Source: JBASEY01 sp964404285 | GTDB lineage: Bacteria > CSSED10-310 | Reading direction: 5' to 3' | DNA: 64,000 nucleotides | NCBI GenBank assembly: GCA_964404285.1 | Contig: CAYOJK010000009.1 | Coordinates: forward strand, 1 to 64,000 | Shown here: piece after piece, positions 37,971 through 46,574 of the stretch | Layout: each line of letters begins with the position of its first letter | Numbering within the stretch: the stretch's first letter is position 1 | Made by a program: the position numbers and the translations under genes | Notes under the pieces: model-generated | Told to the model about the DNA's origin: nothing | Databases searched by the model: none | What the model saw: only the letters and a program-made list of their open reading frames with translations

Positions 37971-38324
37971 AAACCATAACCAGGTTCCACTGGCTAGCAG
38001 AATACTCAAAAATACCGCCGCGCTGCCAAGGTCTTTGGCGATTTTCGCCATGTCACTGTAGCCAGGTGATACCATGTCAACGATCGTTTCTATTGCCGTG
38101 TTTAGAATTTCCACAATCAGCACAAGCGTATTGACCATGATCAATCGCCAGGTGACTTCAGTTGGAAGACGAAGATACATCAGGAGCATCAAAAGCGCTA
38201 TATACAAGGCTATTTCCATTCTAAATGCACGTTCCCGCATGACGAATCTGAGGCCTGAAACAGAGAAAATAAATGCTTTTCCCAGTTTTTTTATCACATT
38301 CTTTGAGTCGGCTTTTCTTTCCAT
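37962..38324 (-). CDS. dgkA: Diacylglycerol/undecaprenol kinase, DgkA family
   Basis: A 120-residue integral membrane lipid kinase. The family phosphorylates diacylglycerol or undecaprenol with ATP and recycles lipids freed during envelope synthesis. It has an N-terminal amphipathic helix (KLGKAFIFSVSGLRFVMRER), three membrane helices and the family motif LVLIVEILNTAIETIVD, whose glutamates and asparagine build the active site. The length is typical. It overlaps the end of the PUFA synthase gene on the other strand by nine bases, so the two transcripts are antisense at their tails. The ribosome binding site is weak. Confidence 0.93.
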   Translation of the reverse strand: MERKADSKNVIKKLGKAFIFSVSGLRFVMRERAFRMEIALYIALLMLLMYLRLPTEVTWRLIMVNTLVLIVEILNTAIETIVDMVSPGYSDMAKIAKDLGSAAVFLSILLASGTWLWFLI

Positions 38325-38619
38325 TCTAAATTACCAAGCAGATATCGATCATCTGTTCATAATTCTCAAAAATCATAATATATGGATAGCAGCGCAAGTC
38401 AATTTATCAGAACAGGTGAATGCGGAAATATCGGTATCAGTAAAGTGAAGTGACCTAGATAACTACATCTCTTGTGAAAAACACCGTTGATGTTGCATGT
38501 TTTTATAATTTCTTTTAGTATCGATCATGATCTTTGAGTAGCAATATCTATTCAAATGAACGTATGAGTTCTGAGAGTAAAAGATATTTTTTTAACACCT
38601 TTTTCAATGGAGGAAACCA

Positions 38620-38919
38620 ATGAATCAAAAAGGGGCTTTGGAAACGTTATTCGATTTTTCTTTCTCTGAGTTTATCACAACTCGTATCATTAAAATTATT
38701 TTTATTATTGGTATTCTTGGGGCAGCCGTGGGAACTCTGTTCTTCATTATTGCAGGTTTTTCGTATAAAGTACTTGTGGGAATACTGTTTCTGCTAGTGT
38801 CGCCAATCATTTTTTTCATATATGTATTGGCCGCCAGAGTCTGGTGTGAGATGATCATTGTTATATTCAAAATTGCGGAAAACACTTCCCGTTTGGTGGA
38901 ACAGAAAAAACACGAATAG
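38620..38919 (+). CDS. DUF4282 small membrane protein
   Basis: A 99-residue protein with two membrane helices (IIKIIFIIGILGAAVGTLFF and VLVGILFLLVSPIIFFIYVL) and the typical DUF4282 tail RVWCEMIIVIFKIAENT. GGAGG lies seven bases before the ATG. The N-terminal LFDFSFSEFITTR segment is also typical. Function is unknown, and it forms a short unit of its own. Confidence 0.85.
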   Translation: MNQKGALETLFDFSFSEFITTRIIKIIFIIGILGAAVGTLFFIIAGFSYKVLVGILFLLVSPIIFFIYVLAARVWCEMIIVIFKIAENTSRLVEQKKHE

Positions 38920-39032
38920 TTGTCCCTGTGTCAGCGGCCTTCAAATCGCTTCGTGTTAGCGACATGGATATCTTTATCAAACATCTTTCTGTGGAAAAGA
39001 CAGGCTGGCTGTCTGAGTTTTGATTACCTGAT

Positions 39033-40316
39033 TTGGAACAGTTGCGCAGACGGAAAAAAGGACGGGTTCGATCTGCCCGTTTTAAATGGTCTTTGGAGTG
39101 GTTGGAAGCTGTCTTCACAAAACTCGGTCTCGATATTTCTGATCGCCAACACATCAAAAGCATCGCATCCGCTATAAAAAAACTCAGCGATACCTTTATC
39201 GATCAAACCGGGACAAAGCCGGTCAGCAACAGAAACCCACCCGCTCAATCACGATGGTTGTATGGTAATGACAACCTGCTTAGAACGGCTTATGCCGCCT
39301 ATTATCTTCCTGTCAATGTGCCCAAAATTGTAGAAATATTGGAATCTATGTGGTTCCGCTGGGATACTGTTCAGCATATTCTGGATATTGGATCAGGTCC
39401 TGGGACCGCAGCGGTTGCCTGCCTTATAGCCCGAGTTCGTGCAGGTTTGACATCACCAATCGATATCACGGTCTGTGATCACAGTCGTGATTTTTTAGAA
39501 CTGTCAAAGAAGATAATCATTCTATTTCGACGTATTTTGAATATTCCGGGTGACGATCGTTTTTTTCTCTTCGATCTATCGTCTGATTCAGATAAACGTG
39601 ACCATGCGTATCTGAAAACAGGATATGACTTAGCGTTGGCAGCCAATATTATCGCAGAAATACCCGAGATAGCCTCAGCCAGATTGGCGGACTTTTTTGC
39701 CGGCCTTGTCAATCCCGGCGGACACGTCGTTTTTCTCGAGCCTGCTCGGCGGCAACCGGCGCGTCATGTCACCGCTATTCGGGATGAACTGACGCATCAT
39801 GGCTGGAACGTTTTATATCCTTGCCCGGCTTCATATCCTTGTCCTCTGATGTCTGATCGAAAAGACTGGTGTCACCACAGGCTGTTTTGGCAAGCGCCTG
39901 AACATATTTCCGCAATTGACAGATTGATTGGTATGGAGAAAAACCTGTTGAATTTCACCGGTTTTATTCTGGAAAAGCCATTGGAAACCGACCTAAAACC
40001 TGTTGAATCAGAAGCTTTTAATTGTGATCAGAATCAAATCGGCGTTCGTGTATGCCTTCCCTGTAGAGTCATCTCGGATGTGAGGCCACAAAAAGGGCGA
40101 TATTGTGTGCATGTTTGCGGTGTTTTCGATGGAAAAGCACGTGCGTTACAGGCATTGTTGGAAAAAAAACGAATGACCGATTATACTGGCTTACTAGCGA
40201 ATCTGGCTCGATACGACCTGATTCGTTTGGAAAATGTCAGTATTCGGGGGAATCAATTGATTTTGGATGAAAACAGCCGACTTACGACATGTATTAAGGA
40301 TGATGATCGGGAGTGA
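39033..40316 (+). CDS. Rsm22-like rRNA methyltransferase family protein
   Basis: A protein of about 427 residues resembling bacterial relatives of mitochondrial Rsm22, a SAM-dependent enzyme linked to the small ribosomal subunit. A helical N-terminal domain includes RWLYGNDNLLRTAYAAYYLP. It is followed by the methyltransferase motif VQHILDIGSGPGTAAVACL, an acidic post-II residue (ITVCDHSRDFLELSKK) and ANIIAEIP. A conserved Cys/His stretch (YPCPASYPCPLMSDRKDWCH) fits the iron-sulfur cluster signature of the family. The start is uncertain: a TTG at 39033 or 39042 is used because an in-frame TGA lies at 39021, and no good ribosome binding site is visible. The next gene starts ten bases after its stop. 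Confidence 0.8.
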   Translation: MEQLRRRKKGRVRSARFKWSLEWLEAVFTKLGLDISDRQHIKSIASAIKKLSDTFIDQTGTKPVSNRNPPAQSRWLYGNDNLLRTAYAAYYLPVNVPKIVEILESMWFRWDTVQHILDIGSGPGTAAVACLIARVRAGLTSPIDITVCDHSRDFLELSKKIIILFRRILNIPGDDRFFLFDLSSDSDKRDHAYLKTGYDLALAANIIAEIPEIASARLADFFAGLVNPGGHVVFLEPARRQPARHVTAIRDELTHHGWNVLYPCPASYPCPLMSDRKDWCHHRLFWQAPEHISAIDRLIGMEKNLLNFTGFILEKPLETDLKPVESEAFNCDQNQIGVRVCLPCRVISDVRPQKGRYCVHVCGVFDGKARALQALLEKKRMTDYTGLLANLARYDLIRLENVSIRGNQLILDENSRLTTCIKDDDRE

Positions 40317-40325
40317 TCGACACGC

Positions 40326-41654
40326 ATGGACCCTGTTATTCTGCCGCGTGACAAACACAATATTTCTCGCGCAAACATCGATCGAGACGCTTTAAAAGTA
40401 TTGTACCGGCTGCATCATAACGGATATCTGGCCTATCTTGTCGGCGGCAGTGTCCGAGACCTCCTATTGGGAAGACAACCCAAAGATTTCGATGTTGTCA
40501 CTGATGCCCGCCCACAGCAAATCAAACATCTTTTCCGCAACGCATTTCTAGTAGGCCGACGATTCCAACTGGTACACATCGCTTTCCGTGATAAGCGAAT
40601 CGAAACATCGACATTTCGGAAATGCCCCAAACCGGATAACGATGAAAACGGTGATTCGAATGATTTGCTTCTTCGCTGTGAAAATGAATTCGGAACGCCT
40701 CTTGAAGATGCAACCCGCAGAGATTTCACTATAAACGGCTTATTTTATAATATCGCTGATTTTTCTGTCATTGACTATGTAGGCGGGTTGAAGGATTTAG
40801 AAAATCAGACGCTTCGCAGTATTGGCGACCCCTGTATCCGTTTTCAAGAAGACCCTGTGCGTATGATACGTGCAGTCCGTATCAGCGGGCGAACAGGGTT
40901 TAAACTTGCCAATGACGTCAACCAGGCAATTCATGAGTATCGTGAACATATTCTCCGATGCTCCCATGCAAGAGTTTTAGAGGAGATACTCCAATTACTC
41001 AGACACAACTCCTCTGAGCCATCGATACGTCTGTTGCGTGATACCGGATTAATGGAAATTATACTCCCGGAAATTTTTGATCACTGGAACGATCCTGAAA
41101 AAGAAAAACGGGCGTCTCAACTATTAAAATCGTTGGATAGCGTGTCTGAACCGACATTCCCGAAAACACCATCATTACTTCTCACTGCCCTTTTTTTGCC
41201 GGTCATAGAGGATATCACCGATGATTTTGAACCAGGAAAAGAGCTTCGTGTGCTCGTTGAAAAAACACTCAAACCTTTCTCAAACCGCACACATTTACCG
41301 CGTCGATTCTTTGATAGAATCACTCAAATCAGTATTGCTCAACGCTGGTTTCAACCCAAAAAACATAAGCGTTTTCGACCGTCATCGTTTGTTAAGCGAG
41401 TCTTTTTCAAGGAAACGCTCGCTCTGGCATCACTATATGTGCCCAATGAAGACGACCAATGGCAACGTAACCGTGATAAATGGCGTTCACGAATATTGAA
41501 TTCTGATCTGTCCAAAAAAGAAAAAGATCAGCTCCTGCGCTTGCTGCGATTTAAATCGCGGCGTTCCAGTCGAAAACACAAGAAAAAGAACACCTTCCTA
41601 CACCAACCCGCCACTAACGCCAATAACAAACATGACCAGGAAACCTCACCATGA
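40326..41654 (+). CDS. pcnB: Poly(A) polymerase / tRNA nucleotidyltransferase family, PcnB-like
   Basis: A 442-residue class II nucleotidyltransferase. The N-terminus contains the ISRANIDRDALKVLYRL segment typical of bacterial poly(A) polymerase I, then LVGGSVRDLLLG at residues 38-49 and KDFDVVTDARP with the metal-binding aspartates. A conserved RRDFTINGLFY and the RIL-type helical RNA-binding part follow. The C-terminus is very basic (KSRRSSRKHKKKN), as in PcnB, which adds A-tails that mark RNAs for decay. A CCA-adding role cannot be ruled out without comparison. It overlaps the next gene by four bases and heads a compact run of six genes. Confidence 0.88.
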   Translation: MDPVILPRDKHNISRANIDRDALKVLYRLHHNGYLAYLVGGSVRDLLLGRQPKDFDVVTDARPQQIKHLFRNAFLVGRRFQLVHIAFRDKRIETSTFRKCPKPDNDENGDSNDLLLRCENEFGTPLEDATRRDFTINGLFYNIADFSVIDYVGGLKDLENQTLRSIGDPCIRFQEDPVRMIRAVRISGRTGFKLANDVNQAIHEYREHILRCSHARVLEEILQLLRHNSSEPSIRLLRDTGLMEIILPEIFDHWNDPEKEKRASQLLKSLDSVSEPTFPKTPSLLLTALFLPVIEDITDDFEPGKELRVLVEKTLKPFSNRTHLPRRFFDRITQISIAQRWFQPKKHKRFRPSSFVKRVFFKETLALASLYVPNEDDQWQRNRDKWRSRILNSDLSKKEKDQLLRLLRFKSRRSSRKHKKKNTFLHQPATNANNKHDQETSP

Positions 41655-42427
41655 CTCGAAAACCATATTCTGACAAAACAGATAAACACCATTACAGTTA
41701 TACAGCCTATCAAGAAGATTCCGTGACCCAACAATTCGATGCAGCTCGATTCAGCGGCTTCTTTGGACAGCTCATTGCCGAACACCAGCAAAATTTTATT
41801 CTTCAACAAATCGGATCGCCGAAAGGGCTCCGCATTCTGGATATCGGCGCCGGTACCGGCCGCACTTCGCTTCCTCTTAGCCGAATGGATGCCAATATCT
41901 ACGCTGCTGACGCATCCTTGAAAATGCTGCAAATACTTCAACAAAAAGCCTTTCTTCAAGGAGCTTATATTCCTCTGTCACGTATCGATGCACACGCACT
42001 CCCTTTTGCCGATCAATCATTCGATGTCGTTCTATCGTTTCGCTTGATCATGCATGTCATTGATTGGAAACATGTGCTTAGCGAACTTTGTCGGGTTTCG
42101 CGGGATTATGTGATTTTAGATTTCCCGCCTATGTCCGGCTTTGCCGGCTTGGCGCCGTTGATCCATCCGGTCATCCGGCTGTTTCAAGAACATTATCAAT
42201 CCTACCGCGTATTTCGGATCAAAGAGATCGTATCGGCATTTCAGTCTGAAAAATACGAAGTGACCGCTTTGGATAAGCATTTGGTTTTGCCGTTCGGACT
42301 GCATCGACGTCTCAATTCACCAGCTTTCACACGCATCACCGAAACGTTTCTGCAAAAAATTGGATTTCGAGACATGTTCGGTGCGCCTATCACTCTTGTT
42401 GCACGCAGAAAGAGAGATTCTGTATGA
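41651..42427 (+). CDS. Class I SAM-dependent methyltransferase
   Basis: A 258-residue methyltransferase with motif I LRILDIGAGTGRTSLPLSRM near residue 58, an acidic strand (NIYAADASLKMLQIL), and the FADQSFDVVLSFRLIMHV segment of the Methyltransf_11 group. The acceptor is unknown. Overlaps of four bases with pcnB before it and with the glycosyltransferase after it place it in one translationally coupled unit, so a lipid, quinone or sugar intermediate made by the neighbours is a plausible acceptor. Confidence 0.85.
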   Translation: MTRKPYSDKTDKHHYSYTAYQEDSVTQQFDAARFSGFFGQLIAEHQQNFILQQIGSPKGLRILDIGAGTGRTSLPLSRMDANIYAADASLKMLQILQQKAFLQGAYIPLSRIDAHALPFADQSFDVVLSFRLIMHVIDWKHVLSELCRVSRDYVILDFPPMSGFAGLAPLIHPVIRLFQEHYQSYRVFRIKEIVSAFQSEKYEVTALDKHLVLPFGLHRRLNSPAFTRITETFLQKIGFRDMFGAPITLVARRKRDSV

Positions 42428-43611
42428 TCGAAAATTTGAAAATCCTGATGATTGCTCCGGAGCCGGTTTTTCGAGTCCGCGGCACTCCCTTCAGCGTTCG
42501 TGATAGATGTCGAGTTTTTTCAGATTTAGGCCATACTGTTGATTTGTTGACCTATCCTTTTGGAGATGACTTTTCTTTCCCTGGCCTAAAAATCCATCGT
42601 ATCAGAAGAGTTCCGGGTATCAAAGATATAGCCATCGGGTTTTCTTGGCAGAAAATCCCATTGGATGCCCTCTTATTCGCCAAAACTTTCGCGGCATTGC
42701 ACCGTACTCGCTACGATCTTGTCCATACGCATGAAGAAGCTGGAATGATCGGCGCCCTTCTAGGACGCTTGTTCCGAACGCCACACCTTTACGATATGCA
42801 CTCCAGCTTGCCGCAACAGTTCGATAACTATAAAACATCAGGCTCAGGTATCGTCATGAAATTTATGCGTTGGTCTGAAAAATATATCCTTACGCATAGC
42901 GATACCGTGATCGCAATCTGCCCTCACCTAAAACAAATTGCGTTGGAAACGGTTCCTGACGCCAATGTCCATGTCATCGAAAATCTGGCTCAGCAAACAA
43001 ACACAGACCCGTCACCGGAAGATGTTGTTGGCCTTCGAAGAGAATACGGTTTGGAAAACGCTTTTGTCGTCGGTTATACAGGCACGTTTGAGGTCAACCA
43101 GGGATTGGAACTGATGGCAAAAGCATTGGCGCTGGTTCAAGATTCTATGCCGGACGCCAAGCTGTTTTTCGTAGGAGGCAAACCGGAACAAGTGAACGTT
43201 TTTCGTGACTTTTGTCGGGAGTTAGGTATTGAAGATCGTGTGGTATTACCTGGAATTCTACCGCCTGAAAAAATGCAGACCGTCATGATGGCATGCGATG
43301 TTTTGACCTCGCCCCGAAGTCGTGGAACTAATACGCCATTAAAGATATATAGTTATCTTAAGTCCAGTGTTCCGATCCTCGCCACTGATCTTTTGACGCA
43401 TACTCAGGTGCTGGACAACAACACAGCTATTCTGACTGAACCCACGCCGGAATCCTTGAGTGAAGGACTTTTAAAACTGTATAATGACACGTCTCTTAGA
43501 AAGAGCTTGGCTCAAGCTGCGCTGGAGCTCGAACAAAAGCATTACAGTTATCCGGCCTATCGAGAAAAAACAATTCAACTGCTGGATACGATTCCTGCTT
43601 TGAAAAAATAA
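42424..43611 (+). CDS. Glycosyltransferase family 4
   Basis: A 395-residue GT-B enzyme. The N-terminal donor-independent half begins ILMIAPEPVFRVRGTPFSVR and contains DLVHTHEEAGMIGALLGR. The C-terminal half shows VVGYTGTFEVNQGLELMAKA, LPGILPPEKMQTVMMACDVL and the GT4 nucleotide-sugar binding segment SPRSRGTNTPLKIYSYLKS. GT4 enzymes add a sugar from a nucleotide donor to lipid or glycan acceptors on the cytoplasmic side. It is coupled by ATGA to the methyltransferase before it and followed by the acyltransferase. Confidence 0.9.
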   Translation: MIENLKILMIAPEPVFRVRGTPFSVRDRCRVFSDLGHTVDLLTYPFGDDFSFPGLKIHRIRRVPGIKDIAIGFSWQKIPLDALLFAKTFAALHRTRYDLVHTHEEAGMIGALLGRLFRTPHLYDMHSSLPQQFDNYKTSGSGIVMKFMRWSEKYILTHSDTVIAICPHLKQIALETVPDANVHVIENLAQQTNTDPSPEDVVGLRREYGLENAFVVGYTGTFEVNQGLELMAKALALVQDSMPDAKLFFVGGKPEQVNVFRDFCRELGIEDRVVLPGILPPEKMQTVMMACDVLTSPRSRGTNTPLKIYSYLKSSVPILATDLLTHTQVLDNNTAILTEPTPESLSEGLLKLYNDTSLRKSLAQAALELEQKHYSYPAYREKTIQLLDTIPALKK

Positions 43612-43652
43612 TGTGCCGATATGTGGTTTTGCAGCTAAATGGAGGATAATGG

Positions 43653-44447
43653 ATGGCGGATAATCACCATCAAGAAGCTAAAACCGATTTACAGGCGACT
43701 TTGACGGATACTCAACACTCAGCGCTGAAAAAATACAAAGAATTGGTTATTGGCGACCTCGGCTTCGGCACATTATTGAAATATGAGCTGATCATGTTGC
43801 TGTGTAATGCGACGCCGGGAGCTCTTGGTTTTTTTCTACGGAAAATACTGTACCCCAGATTATTCAAGCATGTCGGCAAAGGAACAGTGTTTGGAAGAAA
43901 CATGACGATCCGTCATCCCGGAAAAATCACGATCGGCGACAACTGTGTTTTTGACGATATGGTCGTATTGGATGCAAAAGGCTCGGATAAAACGGGTATT
44001 TCTATCGGTGACAACGTCATTATCGCTCGCAACACCGTGTTATCATGTAAAGGCGGTGTCATAGAAATCGGAGACAATTCGAATATCAGCCTAAACTGCA
44101 TGATCCATTCGGAAAAGACGGTTGTCATTGGAAAAAACAATCTTTGGGCTGCGTATTGTTACGTCATCGGTGGCGGCAGCCATGATTTCGATCGCGTGGA
44201 CATCCCGATCATGCAACAGGGTTCACAGGTGATCGGCGTCAAAATGGACGATGATATCTGGTTGGGCGCTGGTGTCACTATTCTGGATGGGTGTCACATC
44301 GGTACAGGTGTGGTGATCGGAGCCTGTTCATTGGTCACTAAAAGCATTCCCGATTACCACCTGGCTGCCGGGTCACCTGCCCGCGTCATACGCGATCGAC
44401 GTAACATCCAAACCTCAGAAGACCATTCAGGAAAAGCCAAGCAATGA
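43653..44447 (+). CDS. Left-handed beta-helix acyltransferase
   Basis: A 264-residue protein with many hexapeptide repeats from about residue 80 (GRNMTIRHPGKITIGDNCVF, then SIGDNVIIARNTVLSCKGG) and the C-terminal signature IWLGAGVTILDGCHIGTG, followed by LAAGSPARVIRD. These mark the trimeric beta-helix acetyl- or acyltransferases that modify sugars. GGAGG lies about nine bases before the ATG. Its stop overlaps the start of the flippase-like gene by four bases. With the adjacent GT4, O-acetylation of a surface sugar is a reasonable inference. Confidence 0.87.
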   Translation: MADNHHQEAKTDLQATLTDTQHSALKKYKELVIGDLGFGTLLKYELIMLLCNATPGALGFFLRKILYPRLFKHVGKGTVFGRNMTIRHPGKITIGDNCVFDDMVVLDAKGSDKTGISIGDNVIIARNTVLSCKGGVIEIGDNSNISLNCMIHSEKTVVIGKNNLWAAYCYVIGGGSHDFDRVDIPIMQQGSQVIGVKMDDDIWLGAGVTILDGCHIGTGVVIGACSLVTKSIPDYHLAAGSPARVIRDRRNIQTSEDHSGKAKQ

Positions 44448-45466
44448 ACCCGAAAAAACGTAAAATCATTCTGACAATCGTCAAGCTTCTGTTCAGCGGC
44501 GGCCTGATCACCTGGATGTTGATCTCCCTGTGGCGAAAAGGCCAGATAAGCGCCGTTTACGACGAATTTATTTCTACTCATCTCGGTTTACTGATATTAG
44601 CCGCGTCCCTACACATGACAGGCCTGCTGGTGTCGTCGTTTCGCTGGCAAGCCCTGTTGAAAGCTCAAGGTATCCGACAGCCGATTATACGATTGTTTTC
44701 GTATTATTTGGTCGGCCACTTCTTTAACATGTTTCTGCCGACGCGTGTCGGTGGTGATCTGATGCGCATTTACGATACGTCTCGGGATCACGGCTCAGCG
44801 ATCCAACCCACTGCCGTCGTTTTGGTCGAGCGTATTTCGGGTATGCTGACCCAGCTTTTGATGGCCTCGATTGTGCTGTTGTTGAAAATCGATATTGGTT
44901 TTGACTATTTATCTCGTATTCCCGGTGTCTATTTGGGTATAACCCTGTTTTTTCTGATCCTGGTCACCGCACCTTTCCTATTGCATCCGAAACTTGAATC
45001 GCTGGTGACAGGTATTTTGAAAAGACTGGCTGTTCCAAGAAAAATGTTGGATATCATTCACCAAATTTACAGCGCGTTTCGAATTTATCTTAAAACACCC
45101 GGTTTGTTTCTGATAGCGTTGTCATGGGGAATTCTATTGCAGCTCAATTATATTCTTCACTACTGGGTTCTGGCCCGTGCATTGGGGTTGTCTATCGATT
45201 TCACCTTCTTTCTTGTCATCATACCTATACGCACGGTTACATTGATGTTTCCGTTCACGATCAATGCGATCGGATTACGCGAATGGTTCGACATCACCGC
45301 TTTCAGTTTCCTGGGTATCGCCAAACCGGTCGCAGTGGCTTTTGCTGAGTTGGGTTGGTTGGTTCAAATTATAGTGGCGGTTTTCGGAGGTGTTTATTAT
45401 ACCTTCCGAAAAAAGCATCAAACATCCGGCACATGTATTGAGAAACAAAAACGTAATGCCTCCTGA
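44444..45466 (+). CDS. Lysylphosphatidylglycerol synthase TM-domain/UPF0104 flippase-like protein
   Basis: A 340-residue inner membrane protein of the UPF0104 family with about eight helices. Typical segments are LSFRWQALLKAQG-like (here SSFRWQALLKAQGI), LVGHFFNMFLPTRVGGDLMR near residue 90, VVLVERISGML, and INAIGLREWFDITAFSFLGI near the C-terminus. The membrane part of MprF, which moves aminoacylated lipids, belongs to the same family; stand-alone members are often found in glycolipid loci. Here it lies between an acyltransferase and a sugar epimerase, consistent with handling a modified lipid. Confidence 0.85.
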   Translation: MNPKKRKIILTIVKLLFSGGLITWMLISLWRKGQISAVYDEFISTHLGLLILAASLHMTGLLVSSFRWQALLKAQGIRQPIIRLFSYYLVGHFFNMFLPTRVGGDLMRIYDTSRDHGSAIQPTAVVLVERISGMLTQLLMASIVLLLKIDIGFDYLSRIPGVYLGITLFFLILVTAPFLLHPKLESLVTGILKRLAVPRKMLDIIHQIYSAFRIYLKTPGLFLIALSWGILLQLNYILHYWVLARALGLSIDFTFFLVIIPIRTVTLMFPFTINAIGLREWFDITAFSFLGIAKPVAVAFAELGWLVQIIVAVFGGVYYTFRKKHQTSGTCIEKQKRNAS

Positions 45467-46475
45467 TAAAATTCTTCGATCGATAGAGCGATGCCTGGTG
45501 ACAGGTGCGACTGGATTCGTTGGTTCACATCTATCGCTGGCTTTATCCAAACGGGGCGTCTCGGTTCGGGCTCTGATCAGAAACGAATCGCTTCCGATTG
45601 TGTCGAAGCTGCGTTCGTCCGGCGTGGAAATCGTTCGTGGAGACATCACGCAGCCGGATACGGTCATGCCTGCTGTGCAGGACTGTGATACGGTGTTTCA
45701 TGCTGCAGCGGCGCTGGGACCGGCAAATCTCGATCCCTGCATCTACAAGGCAGTCAACGCCGATGCCGTCACGTCGATGATCCAAATCTGTCGTGACACT
45801 GCGTCTGTCAGTCGTTTCATTTACGTCTCATCAGTCGGTGTGCTTGGTAATATTCCACCTGGTACACGTGCAGATGAAGGAACCCCGCCAAGGCCACAGG
45901 ATATTTATGAGATAACCAAGTTGGATGGTGAAGAACGGGCGCTTGCTGCAGCGCAAGAAGGTTTTGGAGCTGTTATCGTTCGACCGGGATGGGTTTATGG
46001 ACCTGGTGATACACGGACATTGAAACTGTTTCGGATGATCGCCCGGCGAAAATTCATGATCATCGGTAAAGCTCAAAACAAACAGCACCCCGTTTTCATC
46101 GACGATCTGGTTGACGGTATCATTCTCGCGGCACAAACCAAGGACATCGAAGGACGAGTCTATCACCTTTGCGGACCCGATGTGCTGACGGTAAACGACC
46201 TGTGTGAAATAGTCGCCGCTGCCGCCGGTGTCACGATCTTTCCGCTGCGGCCACCGCTGTGGGCTGTTCGAACACCCGCCAAACTGATTGGTATTCTCTG
46301 GTCGCTTTTCGGAGCTGATCCACCGGTCGATCACCGAAAAGCCGACTTCTTTATCCTCAACAGAGCTTACTCCATTAAACGTGCTAAAGATGAACTGAAT
46401 TGGACACCTAAAATACGGTTTGACGATGGAATACGCGCCACAATTGCATGGTATAAAGAACAGGGAATGCTCTGA
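45456..46475 (+). CDS. NAD-dependent sugar epimerase/dehydratase
   Basis: A protein of about 339 residues of the extended short-chain dehydrogenase family. The ATG at 45456 gives an 11-base overlap with the previous gene and leaves a natural N-terminus just before CLVTGATGFVGSHLSLAL; an upstream GTG at 45390 has its Shine-Dalgarno-like sequence right against it and is less likely. The catalytic YxxxK is Tyr151-Lys155 (IYEITKLDGEERAL). FHAAAALGPAN and VIVRPGWVYGPGDTRTLKLF are typical of the group, which includes hopanoid-associated epimerases such as HpnA. The exact substrate is unknown. It closes the coupled run that starts with pcnB. Confidence 0.88.
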   Translation: MPPDKILRSIERCLVTGATGFVGSHLSLALSKRGVSVRALIRNESLPIVSKLRSSGVEIVRGDITQPDTVMPAVQDCDTVFHAAAALGPANLDPCIYKAVNADAVTSMIQICRDTASVSRFIYVSSVGVLGNIPPGTRADEGTPPRPQDIYEITKLDGEERALAAAQEGFGAVIVRPGWVYGPGDTRTLKLFRMIARRKFMIIGKAQNKQHPVFIDDLVDGIILAAQTKDIEGRVYHLCGPDVLTVNDLCEIVAAAAGVTIFPLRPPLWAVRTPAKLIGILWSLFGADPPVDHRKADFFILNRAYSIKRAKDELNWTPKIRFDDGIRATIAWYKEQGML

Positions 46476-46531
46476 ACAATATCGAAAAACACATTGAATA
46501 TCTATTGTGTATTTCGATTCCTGTAATTCAA

Positions 46532-46540
46532 TGATACAAT
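46532..46540 (+). promoter_or_regulatory. Extended -10 promoter of the aspartyl protease gene, with inverted repeat
   Basis: TGATACAAT is an extended -10 box 34 bases before the start codon. Its 5' edge overlaps the right arm of a perfect inverted repeat, CATTGAAT (46492-46499) and ATTCAATG (46526-46533), separated by 26 bases, which could be an operator or a DNA loop site. No good -35 box is present, which fits an extended -10 promoter. Confidence 0.4.
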
Positions 46541-46574
46541 TTAGAATAGTGTCTTTATTTAAAAGGAGGCAGAG

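Noticed and set aside
38964..39032. An in-frame ATG at 38964 reads MDIFIKHLSVEKTGWLSEF, then TGA at 39021, then the Rsm22-like protein: a second selenoprotein?
   Set aside because: The TGA is not at a redox motif, no Cys pattern surrounds it, and no ribosome binding site precedes the ATG. A TTG start after the TGA is simpler, though a recent nonsense change in the N-terminus remains possible.
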